DNA from: H2-BAC3 sp045863035
GTDB taxonomy: Bacteria; Bacteroidota; Ignavibacteria; Ignavibacteriales; Ignavibacteriaceae
Length of the DNA stretch: 8,190 nucleotides
Direction of reading: 5' to 3'
Assembly: GCA_045863035.1 (NCBI GenBank)
Contig: BTUV01000114.1
Coordinates: forward strand, 1 to 8,190
Position 1 is the first letter of the stretch; every line of letters starts with the position of its first letter. A model generated the notes under the pieces. That model saw only the letters and a list, made by a program, of their open reading frames with translations. It was not told where the DNA came from and did no database searches. A program made the translations under genes and the position numbers. Shown one piece after another: positions 1-6,423 of this stretch.

Positions 1-60
1 GATTTAAGTAAACGAAGAATCATGTTTGGTTGGAGTATATACCGGGAAAGAGTTAAGTTT

Positions 61-376
61 GTCAGGAGAGAGGGGGTTTGGGGGTGAGTCAGAAAAAGCC
101 AAATAAACATACTAATTCAAAGATTCGCGCGTATTCTTAAATGTATTTTTTACTCCTTATCTTAAATCATTAATTGCCTCTGACAATATTCGGCAATTAA
201 CAACACTAAAATACTCTGCTTCGTAAGCATCACTTACACTTTTGAAGTAAAAGTTTACAAATTACAATACAAAACTATCTTTTAGGATTTCGCCTGATCA
301 GAAGTTCAGATAAAACCAACATTCAGCCACATGTTCGCGATAACAAGACTCACCCCCAAACCCCCTCTCTCCTGAC
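61..376. repeat. 30-bp perfect inverted repeats bracketing 256 bp (MITE-like)
   Basis: Positions 61-90 and 347-376 are exact reverse complements over 30 bases. The left arm starts GTCAGGAGAGAGGGGG and the right arm ends CCCCCTCTCTCCTGAC. The 256 bp between them is AT-rich and has no gene. Length (316 bp), perfect terminal arms and lack of coding capacity fit a miniature inverted-repeat element or a pair of dispersed C-rich intergenic repeats. I find no convincing target-site duplication in the flanks (left ends AGTTAAGTTT, right begins AGAGTATGTT), so mobility is not shown. A 30-bp stem with a 256-nt loop could also form in single-stranded DNA or RNA. Confidence 0.75.
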
Positions 377-439
377 AGAGTATGTTTTAACTGAATATAT
401 TCTCTTGCAGAATTAAAATTTGTGTTTGCCGGGTTCTGT

Positions 440-500
440 ATTGGAAAGAGGGGGCTTAAAAAATTATACATTGTTCATTGTACATTGGAAGCGGGGGCTT
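440..500. repeat. Direct repeats flanking a mini heptamer cluster
   Basis: ATTGGAAAGAGGGGGCTT (440-457) and ATTGGAAGCGGGGGCTT (484-500) are near-identical direct repeats, differing by one deletion and one substitution. Between them lie three heptamers in register: TACATTG (467-473), TTCATTG (474-480) and TACATTG (481-487). Their reverse complement, CAATGTA CAATGAA CAATGTA, is the same unit family as the array at 3386-3448, in opposite orientation. Confidence 0.65.
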
Positions 501-649
501 TGCTATTGTAACATTGTCCTTATATCTGAAATTTCTTTAATTTATCACTAAAATTAATATAACAAATCATTAAAAAATCTTTGTTTTTAACACGTATCCT
601 CATATTTTTACGACTTAGTCAAATTATGGCAGAAGTCAGGAATATATAC

Positions 650-684
650 AAAAAGGGCTGCTTCATTGCTGAGCAGCCCTTTTT
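650..684 (-). terminator. Intrinsic terminator of htpX
   Basis: A perfect 13-bp stem pairs 650-662 (AAAAAGGGCTGCT) with 672-684 (AGCAGCCCTTTTT) around a 9-nt loop. Read on the minus strand, the GC-rich hairpin ends in a T tract just past the htpX stop codon (689-691). The A tract on the other side makes it potentially bidirectional, so it could also stop plus-strand transcription coming from the left. Confidence 0.9.
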
Positions 685-688
685 CAAA

Positions 689-1528
689 TTATCTGACTAA
701 CTGTTTCAGGCGTTTAATTCTTTCATCCATCGGGGGATGGGTAGAAAAGAGCCGTGAGATACCACCGCCGGTCAGTGGGCTTACTATAAACATGTGGGCA
801 GAGGCAGGTTTTGCATCCTCCATTGGTCTGATTTCATTGGCTCGCGAGAGTTTATCAAGAGCTGAAGCTAAGGCAAGCGGGTCACGGCTGATAGCAGCGC
901 CGTCAGCGTCAGCAGCATACTCACGCGAACGGGAGATAGCAAGTTGAAGCAGAGTTGCAGCTATCGGGGCAAGGATAATCATGAAAAGACCGCCGATACC
1001 GCCGCCGCCCTCACGATCATCTCCCCGTGAAAACATTGCTGCCCACCCTGCCATCTGAGCCAGGAAAGTTATGGCAGATACAAATGCGGCAACAATACTT
1101 CCTGTCAGAATATCCCGGTTACGGATATGAGCCAGTTCATGAGCGATAACCCCTGCCAACTCGCGCTGGTCTAACACTTTCAGAATTCCTGTGGTGACGG
1201 CAACAGCCGCGTTTTCCGGATTCCTTCCGGTTGCAAATGCGTTTGGTGTCGGGCTATCCATCACATAAACTTTTGGCATCGGCAGACGTGCATTCTGCGC
1301 CAGTTCTGCAATCATCCGGTAAAGCTGGGGGACCTCCTGTTCACCTACCTGGCGCGCGCCGTACATCTTGAGCACCAGTTTATCAGAAAACCAGTAGGAG
1401 CCGAAATTCATGACCAGAGCCATGATAAAAGCGAAAATCATTCCGGTCTCACCGCCCAACATTCCGCCGACGACTATAAACATGACCATCAGTGCGGTCA
1501 TTAAAAAAACAGTTTTAAGGGTATTCAT
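689..1528 (-). CDS. htpX: Protease HtpX (M48 membrane zinc metalloprotease)
   Basis: A 279-residue inner-membrane metalloprotease of the HtpX/M48B family, which in E. coli (293 residues) degrades damaged membrane proteins in parallel with FtsH. The zinc site is visible: HELAH at 130-134 supplies H130, catalytic E131 and H134, and the third ligand is probably E203 in SREYAAD (201-207). The late conserved block FSTHPP lies at 261-266. Hydrophobic segments at about 5-23 and 28-44 form the N-terminal hairpin, with two more at about 142-162 and 179-197, the standard four-helix layout with a cytosolic catalytic domain. A glycine-rich loop (residues 174-180) precedes the fourth. The start at 1528 follows purine-rich GAGAAGAAACGT. 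It lies 53 bp behind gdx on the same strand, so co-transcription is possible; a TATAAT-like string in the gap also allows its own promoter. Confidence 0.95.
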   Translation of the reverse strand: MNTLKTVFLMTALMVMFIVVGGMLGGETGMIFAFIMALVMNFGSYWFSDKLVLKMYGARQVGEQEVPQLYRMIAELAQNARLPMPKVYVMDSPTPNAFATGRNPENAAVAVTTGILKVLDQRELAGVIAHELAHIRNRDILTGSIVAAFVSAITFLAQMAGWAAMFSRGDDREGGGGIGGLFMIILAPIAATLLQLAISRSREYAADADGAAISRDPLALASALDKLSRANEIRPMEDAKPASAHMFIVSPLTGGGISRLFSTHPPMDERIKRLKQLVR

Positions 1529-1581
1529 ACGTTTCTTCTCGATTAATCCGTTTAATAAGACGATAACAAATTATAAAGGTT

Positions 1582-1911
1582 TCAGGGTTCCTGATGGCTG
1601 CTGACCATCTTCAGACCAATAATGCCAACACAAATCATCCCCAGAAAAAGGAGCCGGGGCAGGTCTTTCGGGTCATTAAACAATATGATGCCCATAATAG
1701 CAGTACCGACAGCTCCGATGCCGGTCCAGATACCATAAGCAGTTCCTACCGGAAGGAATTTCATTGCATAGGAAAGCAACGCGAAGCTGATGATCATACA
1801 AACTATGGTAAAGGTTGATGCCCAGGGTTTTGAAAATGAATCTGAGTATTTCATCCCGATCGCCCAGGCGATTTCAAAAAGTCCGGCTATAAAAAGTATA
1901 ATCCAATGCAT
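1582..1911 (-). CDS. gdx: SMR-family guanidinium exporter Gdx (SugE)
   Basis: A 109-residue four-helix protein of the small multidrug resistance family, working as an antiparallel dimer that exchanges protons for substrate at the inner membrane. It matches the Gdx (formerly SugE) subtype rather than EmrE. The start MHWIILFIAGLFEIAWAIG carries the essential E13 and W16, and S42, Y59 and W62 (in GTAYGIWTGIGAVG, residues 56-69) are the residues that line the guanidinium site in characterised Gdx proteins. Helices lie at about 3-20, 32-50, 57-77 and 85-103. The family exports guanidinium and some small hydrophobic guanidinyl or quaternary cations. Gdx often functions alone, unlike paired SMR proteins; only one SMR gene is present here. 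The leader contains a hairpin, but I do not recognise a guanidine riboswitch in it. htpX follows after 53 bp. Confidence 0.9.
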   Translation of the reverse strand: MHWIILFIAGLFEIAWAIGMKYSDSFSKPWASTFTIVCMIISFALLSYAMKFLPVGTAYGIWTGIGAVGTAIMGIILFNDPKDLPRLLFLGMICVGIIGLKMVSSHQEP

Positions 1912-1935
1912 ATTTCAGTCTCAAAAAATTCTGAA

Positions 1936-1954
1936 TTTCCCGTATTTCGGGAAA
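1936..1954 (-). promoter_or_regulatory. Leader hairpin upstream of gdx
   Basis: TTTCCCG (1936-1942) pairs with CGGGAAA (1948-1954) across a 5-nt loop, giving a 7-bp stem that ends 24 nt before the gdx start codon. It would lie in the gdx 5' untranslated region if transcription starts from the TAAATTTG box just upstream. The loop on the minus strand is AAATA, not the ACGR loop of guanidine-II riboswitches. Role unknown; it could modulate translation or stability. Confidence 0.4.
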
Positions 1955-1963
1955 ATAACAAGG

Positions 1964-1971
1964 CAAATTTA
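1964..1971 (-). promoter_or_regulatory. Possible Bacteroidota-type -7 box for gdx
   Basis: On the minus strand this reads TAAATTTG, an exact match to the TAnnTTTG -7 element of Bacteroidota housekeeping promoters. The nearest upstream TTTG (1998-2001) leaves a 26-nt spacer, longer than usual, so the -33 half is unsupported. Low confidence in this AT-rich spacer. Confidence 0.25.
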
Positions 1972-2008
1972 CAAAAAGTGAAATGACTTTGAGTTGTCAA
2001 AACCGCAG

Positions 2009-2024
2009 CCGGGAGTTTACCCGG
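2009..2024. other. Small GC hairpin in gdx-degT divergent spacer
   Basis: CCGGG (2009-2013) and CCCGG (2020-2024) form a 5-bp stem with a 6-nt loop, extendable by one G-T wobble. It sits in the 251-bp divergent spacer between gdx and the aminotransferase, which holds no other gene I can support. No T tract follows on either strand, so it is not a typical terminator; it might be a regulatory site. Confidence 0.25.
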
Positions 2025-2091
2025 TGGCAGATTTTTCATCCGGGTTAAATTGAGTAATTGTTTTCTGACGGACGAGCTCACGAATCTAATC

Positions 2092-2124
2092 TTTCGGAAA
2101 TCGACCGGGAGGCGAGTATATTTG
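2092..2124 (+). promoter_or_regulatory. Possible promoter of the aminotransferase gene
   Basis: TATATTTG at 2117-2124 matches the TAnnTTTG -7 element of Bacteroidota promoters exactly. TTTC at 2092-2095, one base off the TTTG -33 element, lies 21 nt upstream, an acceptable spacing. It would start transcription about 30 nt before the ATG at 2163. Only relevant if the host really belongs to that group. Confidence 0.35.
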
Positions 2125-2162
2125 GTAATTAAAATTTTTACAACTGAAACCGGACTCCGATT

Positions 2163-3377
2163 ATGAAAGTACCTCTCTTAGACCTTAAAGCACAATATCA
2201 GCAGATTAAAAACGAAATTGACGAAACGCTCATCCGTGTGGCTGAGTCTCAGTATTTTATCATGGGGCCTGAGCTTGAGAAGATGGAAAAAGCCATGGCG
2301 GAGTATCTTGAGTGTAAGTATGCCATTGGGGTTTCATCCGGTACAGATGCGCTTCTTCTTGCATTGATGGCTCTGGATATACAACCAGGGGATGAAGTGA
2401 TACTGCCGACTTATTCTTTCTTCGCAACTGCCGGAGTGGTTGCCCGTTTGAATGCTGTTCCGGTTTTTGCGGACAGTGACCCTGTTACTTTTAATTTGGA
2501 TCCGGCTGAGATTGAACGAAAGATTACGCCAAAAACAAAAGCTATTATTCCGGTTCACCTCTATGGACAGAGCGCTGACATGGATGCAATTATGACGATT
2601 GCAAAAAAGTATAAACTCTTTGTTATTGAAGACGGGGCGCAGGCGATCGGAGTGCAATATAAAGACGGTAAAAAAGTCGGGAACTTTGGTGATATCGGAT
2701 GTTTCTCTTTTTTCCCTTCCAAGAATCTCGGCTGTTTTGGTGACGGCGGACTTGTTACCACGAATAATGATGATCTTGCAAAAAAACTAACTATAAAGCG
2801 GGTTCATGGCGGTCAGCCGAAGTATTATCATAAGGTAATAGGAGGGAACTTCCGTCTTGATGCCATTCAGGCGGCAGTGCTGAGTGTTAAACTACCTTAC
2901 CTGGACGGATGGAGCGCGCGGAGAAGAGAGAATGCTGCTTTATATACGAAACTTTTTACCGGTGCGGGACTCGCGGCAGGCGAAGGGGTAGCGGTATTTG
3001 ATGATGAGAATAAAGTCCTTCTGCCGGCCGCGGTATATAAGTCAGACTCTGTTAAAAACTATCATATATATAATCAATATATCATCCGGGTTGAGAAAAG
3101 AAATGCTCTGCGGGATTTTATGACGCAACGGGGTATTGGTGTTGAAATTTATTATCCGGTTCCGTTCCATCGGCAGGAGTGTTTTAGCTATCTGAATTAT
3201 AACATGAATGACTATCCGGTCGCTGACTGCTGTGCCAATGACTCGCTGGCTCTGCCCATCTATCCGGAGCTTACAACAGAGCAGATTGAGTATGTGGTTG
3301 AGATGATTGCTGAATTCATGCGTACCTCAGTTCATCTGCCGCTTGAGTGTAAACACTGCGATTGCATGAAAAAATGA
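2163..3377 (+). CDS. DegT/DnrJ/EryC1/StrS family PLP aminotransferase
   Basis: A 404-residue fold-type I aminotransferase of the family that aminates nucleotide-linked 3- or 4-keto sugars for surface polysaccharides or glycoconjugates. Seen directly: the SSGTDAL cofactor-phosphate loop (58-64), IEDGAQ with D157 for the pyridine nitrogen, FFPSKNLGCFGDGG with the Schiff-base lysine K187, and the GNFRLDAIQAA block (228-238). The opening VPLLDLKAQYQQIK and the SFFPSK(N)LG(C) pattern resemble WbpE-like enzymes that make 3-amino sugars from UDP-linked substrates; the exact substrate cannot be read from sequence. Unusually, the protein continues about 17 residues beyond the normal end (near R387) into a tail rich in Cys and His (H391, C396, H398, C399, C401). 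No sugar-pathway genes adjoin it. A heptamer array begins within 10 bp of the stop. Confidence 0.93.
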   Translation: MKVPLLDLKAQYQQIKNEIDETLIRVAESQYFIMGPELEKMEKAMAEYLECKYAIGVSSGTDALLLALMALDIQPGDEVILPTYSFFATAGVVARLNAVPVFADSDPVTFNLDPAEIERKITPKTKAIIPVHLYGQSADMDAIMTIAKKYKLFVIEDGAQAIGVQYKDGKKVGNFGDIGCFSFFPSKNLGCFGDGGLVTTNNDDLAKKLTIKRVHGGQPKYYHKVIGGNFRLDAIQAAVLSVKLPYLDGWSARRRENAALYTKLFTGAGLAAGEGVAVFDDENKVLLPAAVYKSDSVKNYHIYNQYIIRVEKRNALRDFMTQRGIGVEIYYPVPFHRQECFSYLNYNMNDYPVADCCANDSLALPIYPELTTEQIEYVVEMIAEFMRTSVHLPLECKHCDCMKK

Positions 3378-3385
3378 TTTTTAAT

Positions 3386-3448
3386 GAAGAATGTACAATG
3401 TACAATGAACAATGCACAATGTACAATGTACAATGTACAATGTACAGG
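3386..3448. repeat. Heptamer tandem array, unit GTACAAT
   Basis: Nine consecutive 7-base units in strict register: GAAGAAT, GTACAAT twice, GAACAAT, GCACAAT, GTACAAT three times, and a degenerate GTACAGG. It begins 8 bp after the aminotransferase stop codon (3375-3377). The same unit family occurs in reverse orientation at 467-487. No coding role; possibly a slippage-prone satellite. Confidence 0.85.
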
Positions 3449-3617
3449 TCATACACTTTATAAAAATTTCGGTAGGGAGAGGTCGTGACCTGTCCTAACC
3501 TTAGTGGCGCGAGGAATTAATATCAGACAGGGCTTTTTATATATCGCTGACCTCCGGCTGGTTTCAATGTATAATCCAGAGTACTTCGCAATGCGGATTT
3601 ACGCGGAAAATCAATTT

Positions 3618-3645
3618 TTAATTCTTAATTCTTAATTCTTCATTA
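3618..3645. repeat. Heptamer tandem array, unit TTAATTC
   Basis: Three perfect TTAATTC units (3618-3638) are followed by a related TTCATTA (3639-3645) whose last three bases are the stop codon of the minus-strand TRAP binding-protein gene. Read in that gene's direction, the array starts in the stop codon. Confidence 0.75.
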
Positions 3646-4731
3646 AATATAGTTTCTCTCTCCCACGCTGTACCACTCCGCGAATTTTCGCTGATACTGT
3701 ATATATGATTCGTACACCTTCTTGCTGACCGGGTCAGAGGAAGTGATTTCCGCGATAACTTCAGCGGTTTTTTCTTTAAGGAAAGAGAGAACTTCCTCAG
3801 GAAAGGGGAGGATAGTTATTTTTTCTTCATCACGGAGTTTTATAAAGTACTCCTGATTTTTGATGAACATTTCAGAAATACTGTCCGAAAGCAGCGATTG
3901 AGATGCGTAGCGGATGATCGCCTGATATTCAGCAGGTAACTGTTCGTATGCCTGTTTATTTACAATCAGTTCAATTACGCCGGTTGGTTCCTGCCAGCCA
4001 GGGTAGTAATAGTATTTAGCGATTTTGTGAAAGCCCATCAGATAATCGTGATACGGACCAACCCACTCCAATGCGTCAATCACCCCGCGTTCAAGATTTG
4101 TGTAAAGCTCGGCTCCGGGCGAGAGCACTGTGGTCGCACCGGCTTTTGTGATGATACGTCCGCCGAGACCAGGAATTCTCATCTTCAGTCCTTTCAAATC
4201 GCCGGGTGCTTCAATTTTTCTGTTAAACCAGCCGCCGGTTTGTCCACCGGTGTTTGCAGTCAGGAACGGAATCAGATTAAAGCCGCCATAGACCTCTTTC
4301 ATAAGTTCAAGACCCCCGCCATACATAAGCCAGGCATTCGTCTGAGTTGTGTTCATCCCGAAGGGAACAGCAGAAAAGAAAGAAGCAGAAGGTATCTTGC
4401 CTGCCCAGTAGTAAGGTGCGCTATGACCAAGCTCGGCAATACCCTGACTTACAGCATCAAACGACTCAAAAGCCGGTACAAGTTCCCCCGCGCCATATAC
4501 TTTGATGGTAAATCTGCCACCTGAAAGCTCTTTGACTGCCTGAGCAAGTTTATCAGCCGACTCACCCAGCATCGGAAACTTGGGCGGCCAGGCGGTCACC
4601 ATCTTCCACTCCAGCGTCTGCCCGGTATGGACTGCCGGTGACTGCCCCGTGCGGTCTCTGCATCCATAAATAAGTGCACCGCTTCCGGCTATTGCTGCTG
4701 TTTTGATGAAATTTCTTCTATTATTGCTCAT
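3643..4731 (-). CDS. TRAP transporter solute-binding lipoprotein (DctP/TakP-like)
   Basis: A 362-residue periplasmic binding protein of the DctP superfamily, closest in motif pattern to the TakP/mannitol-chloroaromatic branch that captures 2-oxo acids or related carboxylates for a TRAP permease. The N-terminus MSNNRRNFIKTAAIAGSGAL combines a twin-arginine motif (RRNFIK, 5-10), a hydrophobic stretch and a lipobox ending IYGC with C24, so export by Tat and lipid anchoring are predicted. Family marks: WKMVTAWPPKFP (42-53), GGQTGGWFN (162-170), DLKGLKMRIPGLGG (178-191, R185 the likely carboxylate-binding arginine), EWVGPYHD (222-229) and YYYYPGWQEP (240-249). The start is preceded by purine-rich GAGAAGAGCGAG. 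It is divergent from the mla operon. No DctQ or DctM membrane subunit is nearby, so its permease must be encoded elsewhere or it serves another role. Confidence 0.92.
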   Translation of the reverse strand: MSNNRRNFIKTAAIAGSGALIYGCRDRTGQSPAVHTGQTLEWKMVTAWPPKFPMLGESADKLAQAVKELSGGRFTIKVYGAGELVPAFESFDAVSQGIAELGHSAPYYWAGKIPSASFFSAVPFGMNTTQTNAWLMYGGGLELMKEVYGGFNLIPFLTANTGGQTGGWFNRKIEAPGDLKGLKMRIPGLGGRIITKAGATTVLSPGAELYTNLERGVIDALEWVGPYHDYLMGFHKIAKYYYYPGWQEPTGVIELIVNKQAYEQLPAEYQAIIRYASQSLLSDSISEMFIKNQEYFIKLRDEEKITILPFPEEVLSFLKEKTAEVIAEITSSDPVSKKVYESYIQYQRKFAEWYSVGERNYI

Positions 4732-4869
4732 TTTTTTTCTCGCTCTTCTCTGCTAAGTGCTTTACAACAAGATAACCTTAGATTAATTTTTCTTTTTACG
4801 GCTAATTGCCGAAATTAAACATTAAATTTTTCTAAATTACATCAAATTTGAATAATCTCCAGTAAGGAT
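4732..4869. promoter_or_regulatory. Divergent promoter region, TRAP binding protein / mla operon
   Basis: This 138-bp AT-rich spacer must hold the start signals of both divergent units. The short palindrome CGGC-TAATT-GCCG (4799-4811) lies near the middle and could be an operator, but its stem is only 4 bp. TAAATTTT (4823-4830) matches seven of eight positions of the Bacteroidota -7 box on the plus strand. For mlaE, AAGGA (4864-4868) lies only 1 nt from the ATG at 4870, too close for normal Shine-Dalgarno spacing; an in-frame TGA at 4849 excludes a longer protein with a standard start. Confidence 0.4.
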
Positions 4870-5676
4870 ATGCCGGAAAAAAGCAGCACAACTCTTAAGA
4901 AACTCTTGCCTGAAAGAGGTGCTGTGGAGGAGTTTTTTATATCAATCGGCGGATTGTTCGATTTTACGGTAAAATTTTTCAAATCGGTCTTTCTTCCGCC
5001 GTATGAATTCGCGGAAGTGAAGAAACACATGGATGAACTTGGGGTAAAAACACTTCCGATAGTAAGCATTACCGGCATAATCATCGGACTGGTACTGGCA
5101 TTACAAAGCAATCCGGTCCTGGCGCGCTTCGGGGCTGAATCATTTCTCCCGGCAATGGTCACACTATCAGTTGTGCGTGAGCTTGGACCGGTTATGACTG
5201 CGCTGCTTTTTGCCGGAAGAGTAAGCAGCGGTATCGGCGCTGAGCTTGGCTCTATGCGGGTAACTGAGCAGATTGACGCGATGGAAGTGACCGCCATTAA
5301 TCCGTTTAACTTTTTGGTCGTGACACGCGTGGTTGCCTGCACGTTTATTCTCCCCATGCTTACAGTATATGTTATCATCCTTGCGGTATTCGGCGCATAT
5401 ATAGCGGTTGTGATTGTTCAGGATACTACATTTCAATTGTATATCAATGCCGTGATTGATTCTGTCCGGTTTTCTGATATCATACCAAGTATCGGCAAAA
5501 CCTTTGTGTTTGGTTTTATAGTCGGTATTGTCGGTTCGTTTAAGGGGTACAATGCCACAAGGGGGACTGAGGGTGTGGGTAAAGCATCAACCACCGCGGT
5601 TGTTATGGCTTCAATGCTGATTGTGATTTTTGATATGGTTTTAGTAAGAATTACGCTTTGGATATGGCCGATGTAG
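4870..5676 (+). CDS. mlaE: MlaE-type lipid ABC transporter permease
   Basis: A 268-residue integral membrane permease of the MlaE/TGD1 family, which forms a dimer in the inner membrane that moves glycerophospholipids between inner and outer membranes. The diagnostic central block is intact at 103-145: RELGPVMTALLFAGRVSSGIGAELG and then MRVTEQIDAMEVTAINP, including the EQIDA coupling segment that contacts the ATPase. Further marks are GIIIGLVLALQ (69-79) before it and SFKGYNATRGTEGVGKASTT (223-242) near the C-terminus. Membrane segments are clear at about 62-80, 155-184, 210-224 and 244-266. Length is close to E. coli MlaE (260). It is the first gene of the operon, overlapping the ATPase gene by 13 bp, which suggests translational coupling. 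Confidence 0.95.
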   Translation: MPEKSSTTLKKLLPERGAVEEFFISIGGLFDFTVKFFKSVFLPPYEFAEVKKHMDELGVKTLPIVSITGIIIGLVLALQSNPVLARFGAESFLPAMVTLSVVRELGPVMTALLFAGRVSSGIGAELGSMRVTEQIDAMEVTAINPFNFLVVTRVVACTFILPMLTVYVIILAVFGAYIAVVIVQDTTFQLYINAVIDSVRFSDIIPSIGKTFVFGFIVGIVGSFKGYNATRGTEGVGKASTTAVVMASMLIVIFDMVLVRITLWIWPM

Positions 5677-6422
5677 TTGCAGATATACGCGATGTATATA
5701 AAAGTTTTGGTCAGACGGATATCCTGAAGGGGGTTTCACTGACGGTGAGCGAAGGTGAGAATCTTGTTATCTTTGGTAAAAGCGGCACGGGTAAAAGTGT
5801 GCTGCTGAAGTGCCTGGTAGGTCTTCTCACGCCTGATTCGGGGGATATATCAGTATGGGGTAAGCGGGTAACCGATCTGAAACCCAATGAACTCAATGCT
5901 CTTCGGCTGCACATGGGTTTCCTTTTTCAGAGCGCGGCTCTTTATGATTCTATGACCGTGAGAGAGAATCTTGAATTTCCGCTGCGTAAGAATTATAAAT
6001 TTACGGAAGGTGAAATTACCGCGAAAGTTGAGCGTGCGCTTGATATGGTTTCTCTCAGAGCAGCTATTGATAAAATGCCGTCAGAGCTTTCAGGCGGAAT
6101 GAGAAAAAGAATCGGGCTTGCGCGATCTATCATCACTGAACCAAAACTGATGATGTATGATGAACCGACAACCGGTCTTGACCCCATTACCACTAAGGAG
6201 ATAAGCAAACTTATCCGTGACCTCCAGAGTGAACTGAAGATGACAGCTATTGCAGTTACCCACGACCTGATCTGTGCAGCGATTATTGCAGACCGGTCTA
6301 TTGTTCTGAGGGATGGCATTATTTATTTTGAAGGCAGTATGGATCAGTTATTGAATAATACAGATCCGTTTCTGGTTAATTTTTTCAGTCCTGATTTTAT
6401 TGAGGAAGAAGCAGGTATATAA
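5664..6422 (+). CDS. mlaF: MlaF-type ABC transporter ATPase
   Basis: A 252-residue cytoplasmic ATPase that powers the MlaE permease. All nucleotide-binding elements are present: Walker A GKSGTGKS (38-45), Q-loop Q89 in LFQSAALYDSMTV, signature LSGGM (142-146), Walker B LMMYDEP with D166 and catalytic E167, and switch histidine H200 in VTHD. FQSAALYDSMTVRENLEFPL is typical of the MlaF/Ttg2A branch rather than amino-acid or metal importers. I chose the ATG at 5664, inside the end of mlaE, rather than the TTG at 5658: it gives the usual family N-terminus (DVYKSFGQTDILKGV) and is preceded by TTTGGAT. It ends with a short acidic tail and is followed after 1 nt by mlaD. Confidence 0.95.
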   Translation: MADVVADIRDVYKSFGQTDILKGVSLTVSEGENLVIFGKSGTGKSVLLKCLVGLLTPDSGDISVWGKRVTDLKPNELNALRLHMGFLFQSAALYDSMTVRENLEFPLRKNYKFTEGEITAKVERALDMVSLRAAIDKMPSELSGGMRKRIGLARSIITEPKLMMYDEPTTGLDPITTKEISKLIRDLQSELKMTAIAVTHDLICAAIIADRSIVLRDGIIYFEGSMDQLLNNTDPFLVNFFSPDFIEEEAGI

Positions 6423-6423
6423 T

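Larger units (their letters stand above)
1..649. other. Gene-free AT-rich spacer
   Basis: No open reading frame here looks like a real gene on either strand: stops are frequent and base composition is AT-rich. What it contains is repeat material: a 30-bp inverted repeat pair at 61-90 and 347-376, and a short heptamer cluster at 467-487 between two imperfect direct repeats. The far left edge may be the end of a neighbouring transcription unit outside the window, but nothing visible identifies it. Confidence 0.7.
3380..3647. repeat. Inverted 13-mer bounding the convergent gene spacer
   Basis: TTTAATGAAGAAT at 3380-3392, just past the aminotransferase stop, recurs as its exact reverse complement ATTCTTCATTAAA at 3635-3647, which contains the stop codon of the TRAP binding protein (TTA at 3643-3645 on the plus strand). 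Each arm leads inward into a heptamer array. The roughly 240 bp between also holds GGTCGTGACC (3481-3490) and a weak pair, CCTGTC (3489-3494) with GACAGG (3526-3531) followed by CTTTTT, but no gene. The arrangement looks like one inserted or expanded repeat unit. Confidence 0.6.

Noticed and set aside
666..947. 93-codon plus-strand frame over the htpX 3' end
   Set aside because: It lies antisense to conserved HtpX coding sequence, and its predicted protein has no recognisable features.
1887..2081. 64-codon minus-strand frame overlapping the gdx start
   Set aside because: It overlaps gdx in a different frame and spans its leader hairpin; composition and context give no support.
3489..3540. 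Intrinsic terminator between the convergent genes
   Set aside because: CCTGTC/GACAGG is only 6 bp with a 31-nt loop before CTTTTT; too weak to call.
4027..4524. 165-codon plus-strand frame within the TRAP binding protein gene
   Set aside because: It is antisense to a well-supported gene with intact family motifs; the translation is cysteine-rich and unstructured, typical of a shadow frame.
4842..5378. 178-codon minus-strand frame over mlaE
   Set aside because: It is antisense to the conserved MlaE core, and its Ser/Thr-rich translation is typical of an opposite-strand shadow.
6400..6423. TTG start for mlaD inside the end of mlaF
   Set aside because: The ATG at 6424 has a better-spaced AGG and gives the usual short N-terminus before the membrane helix.
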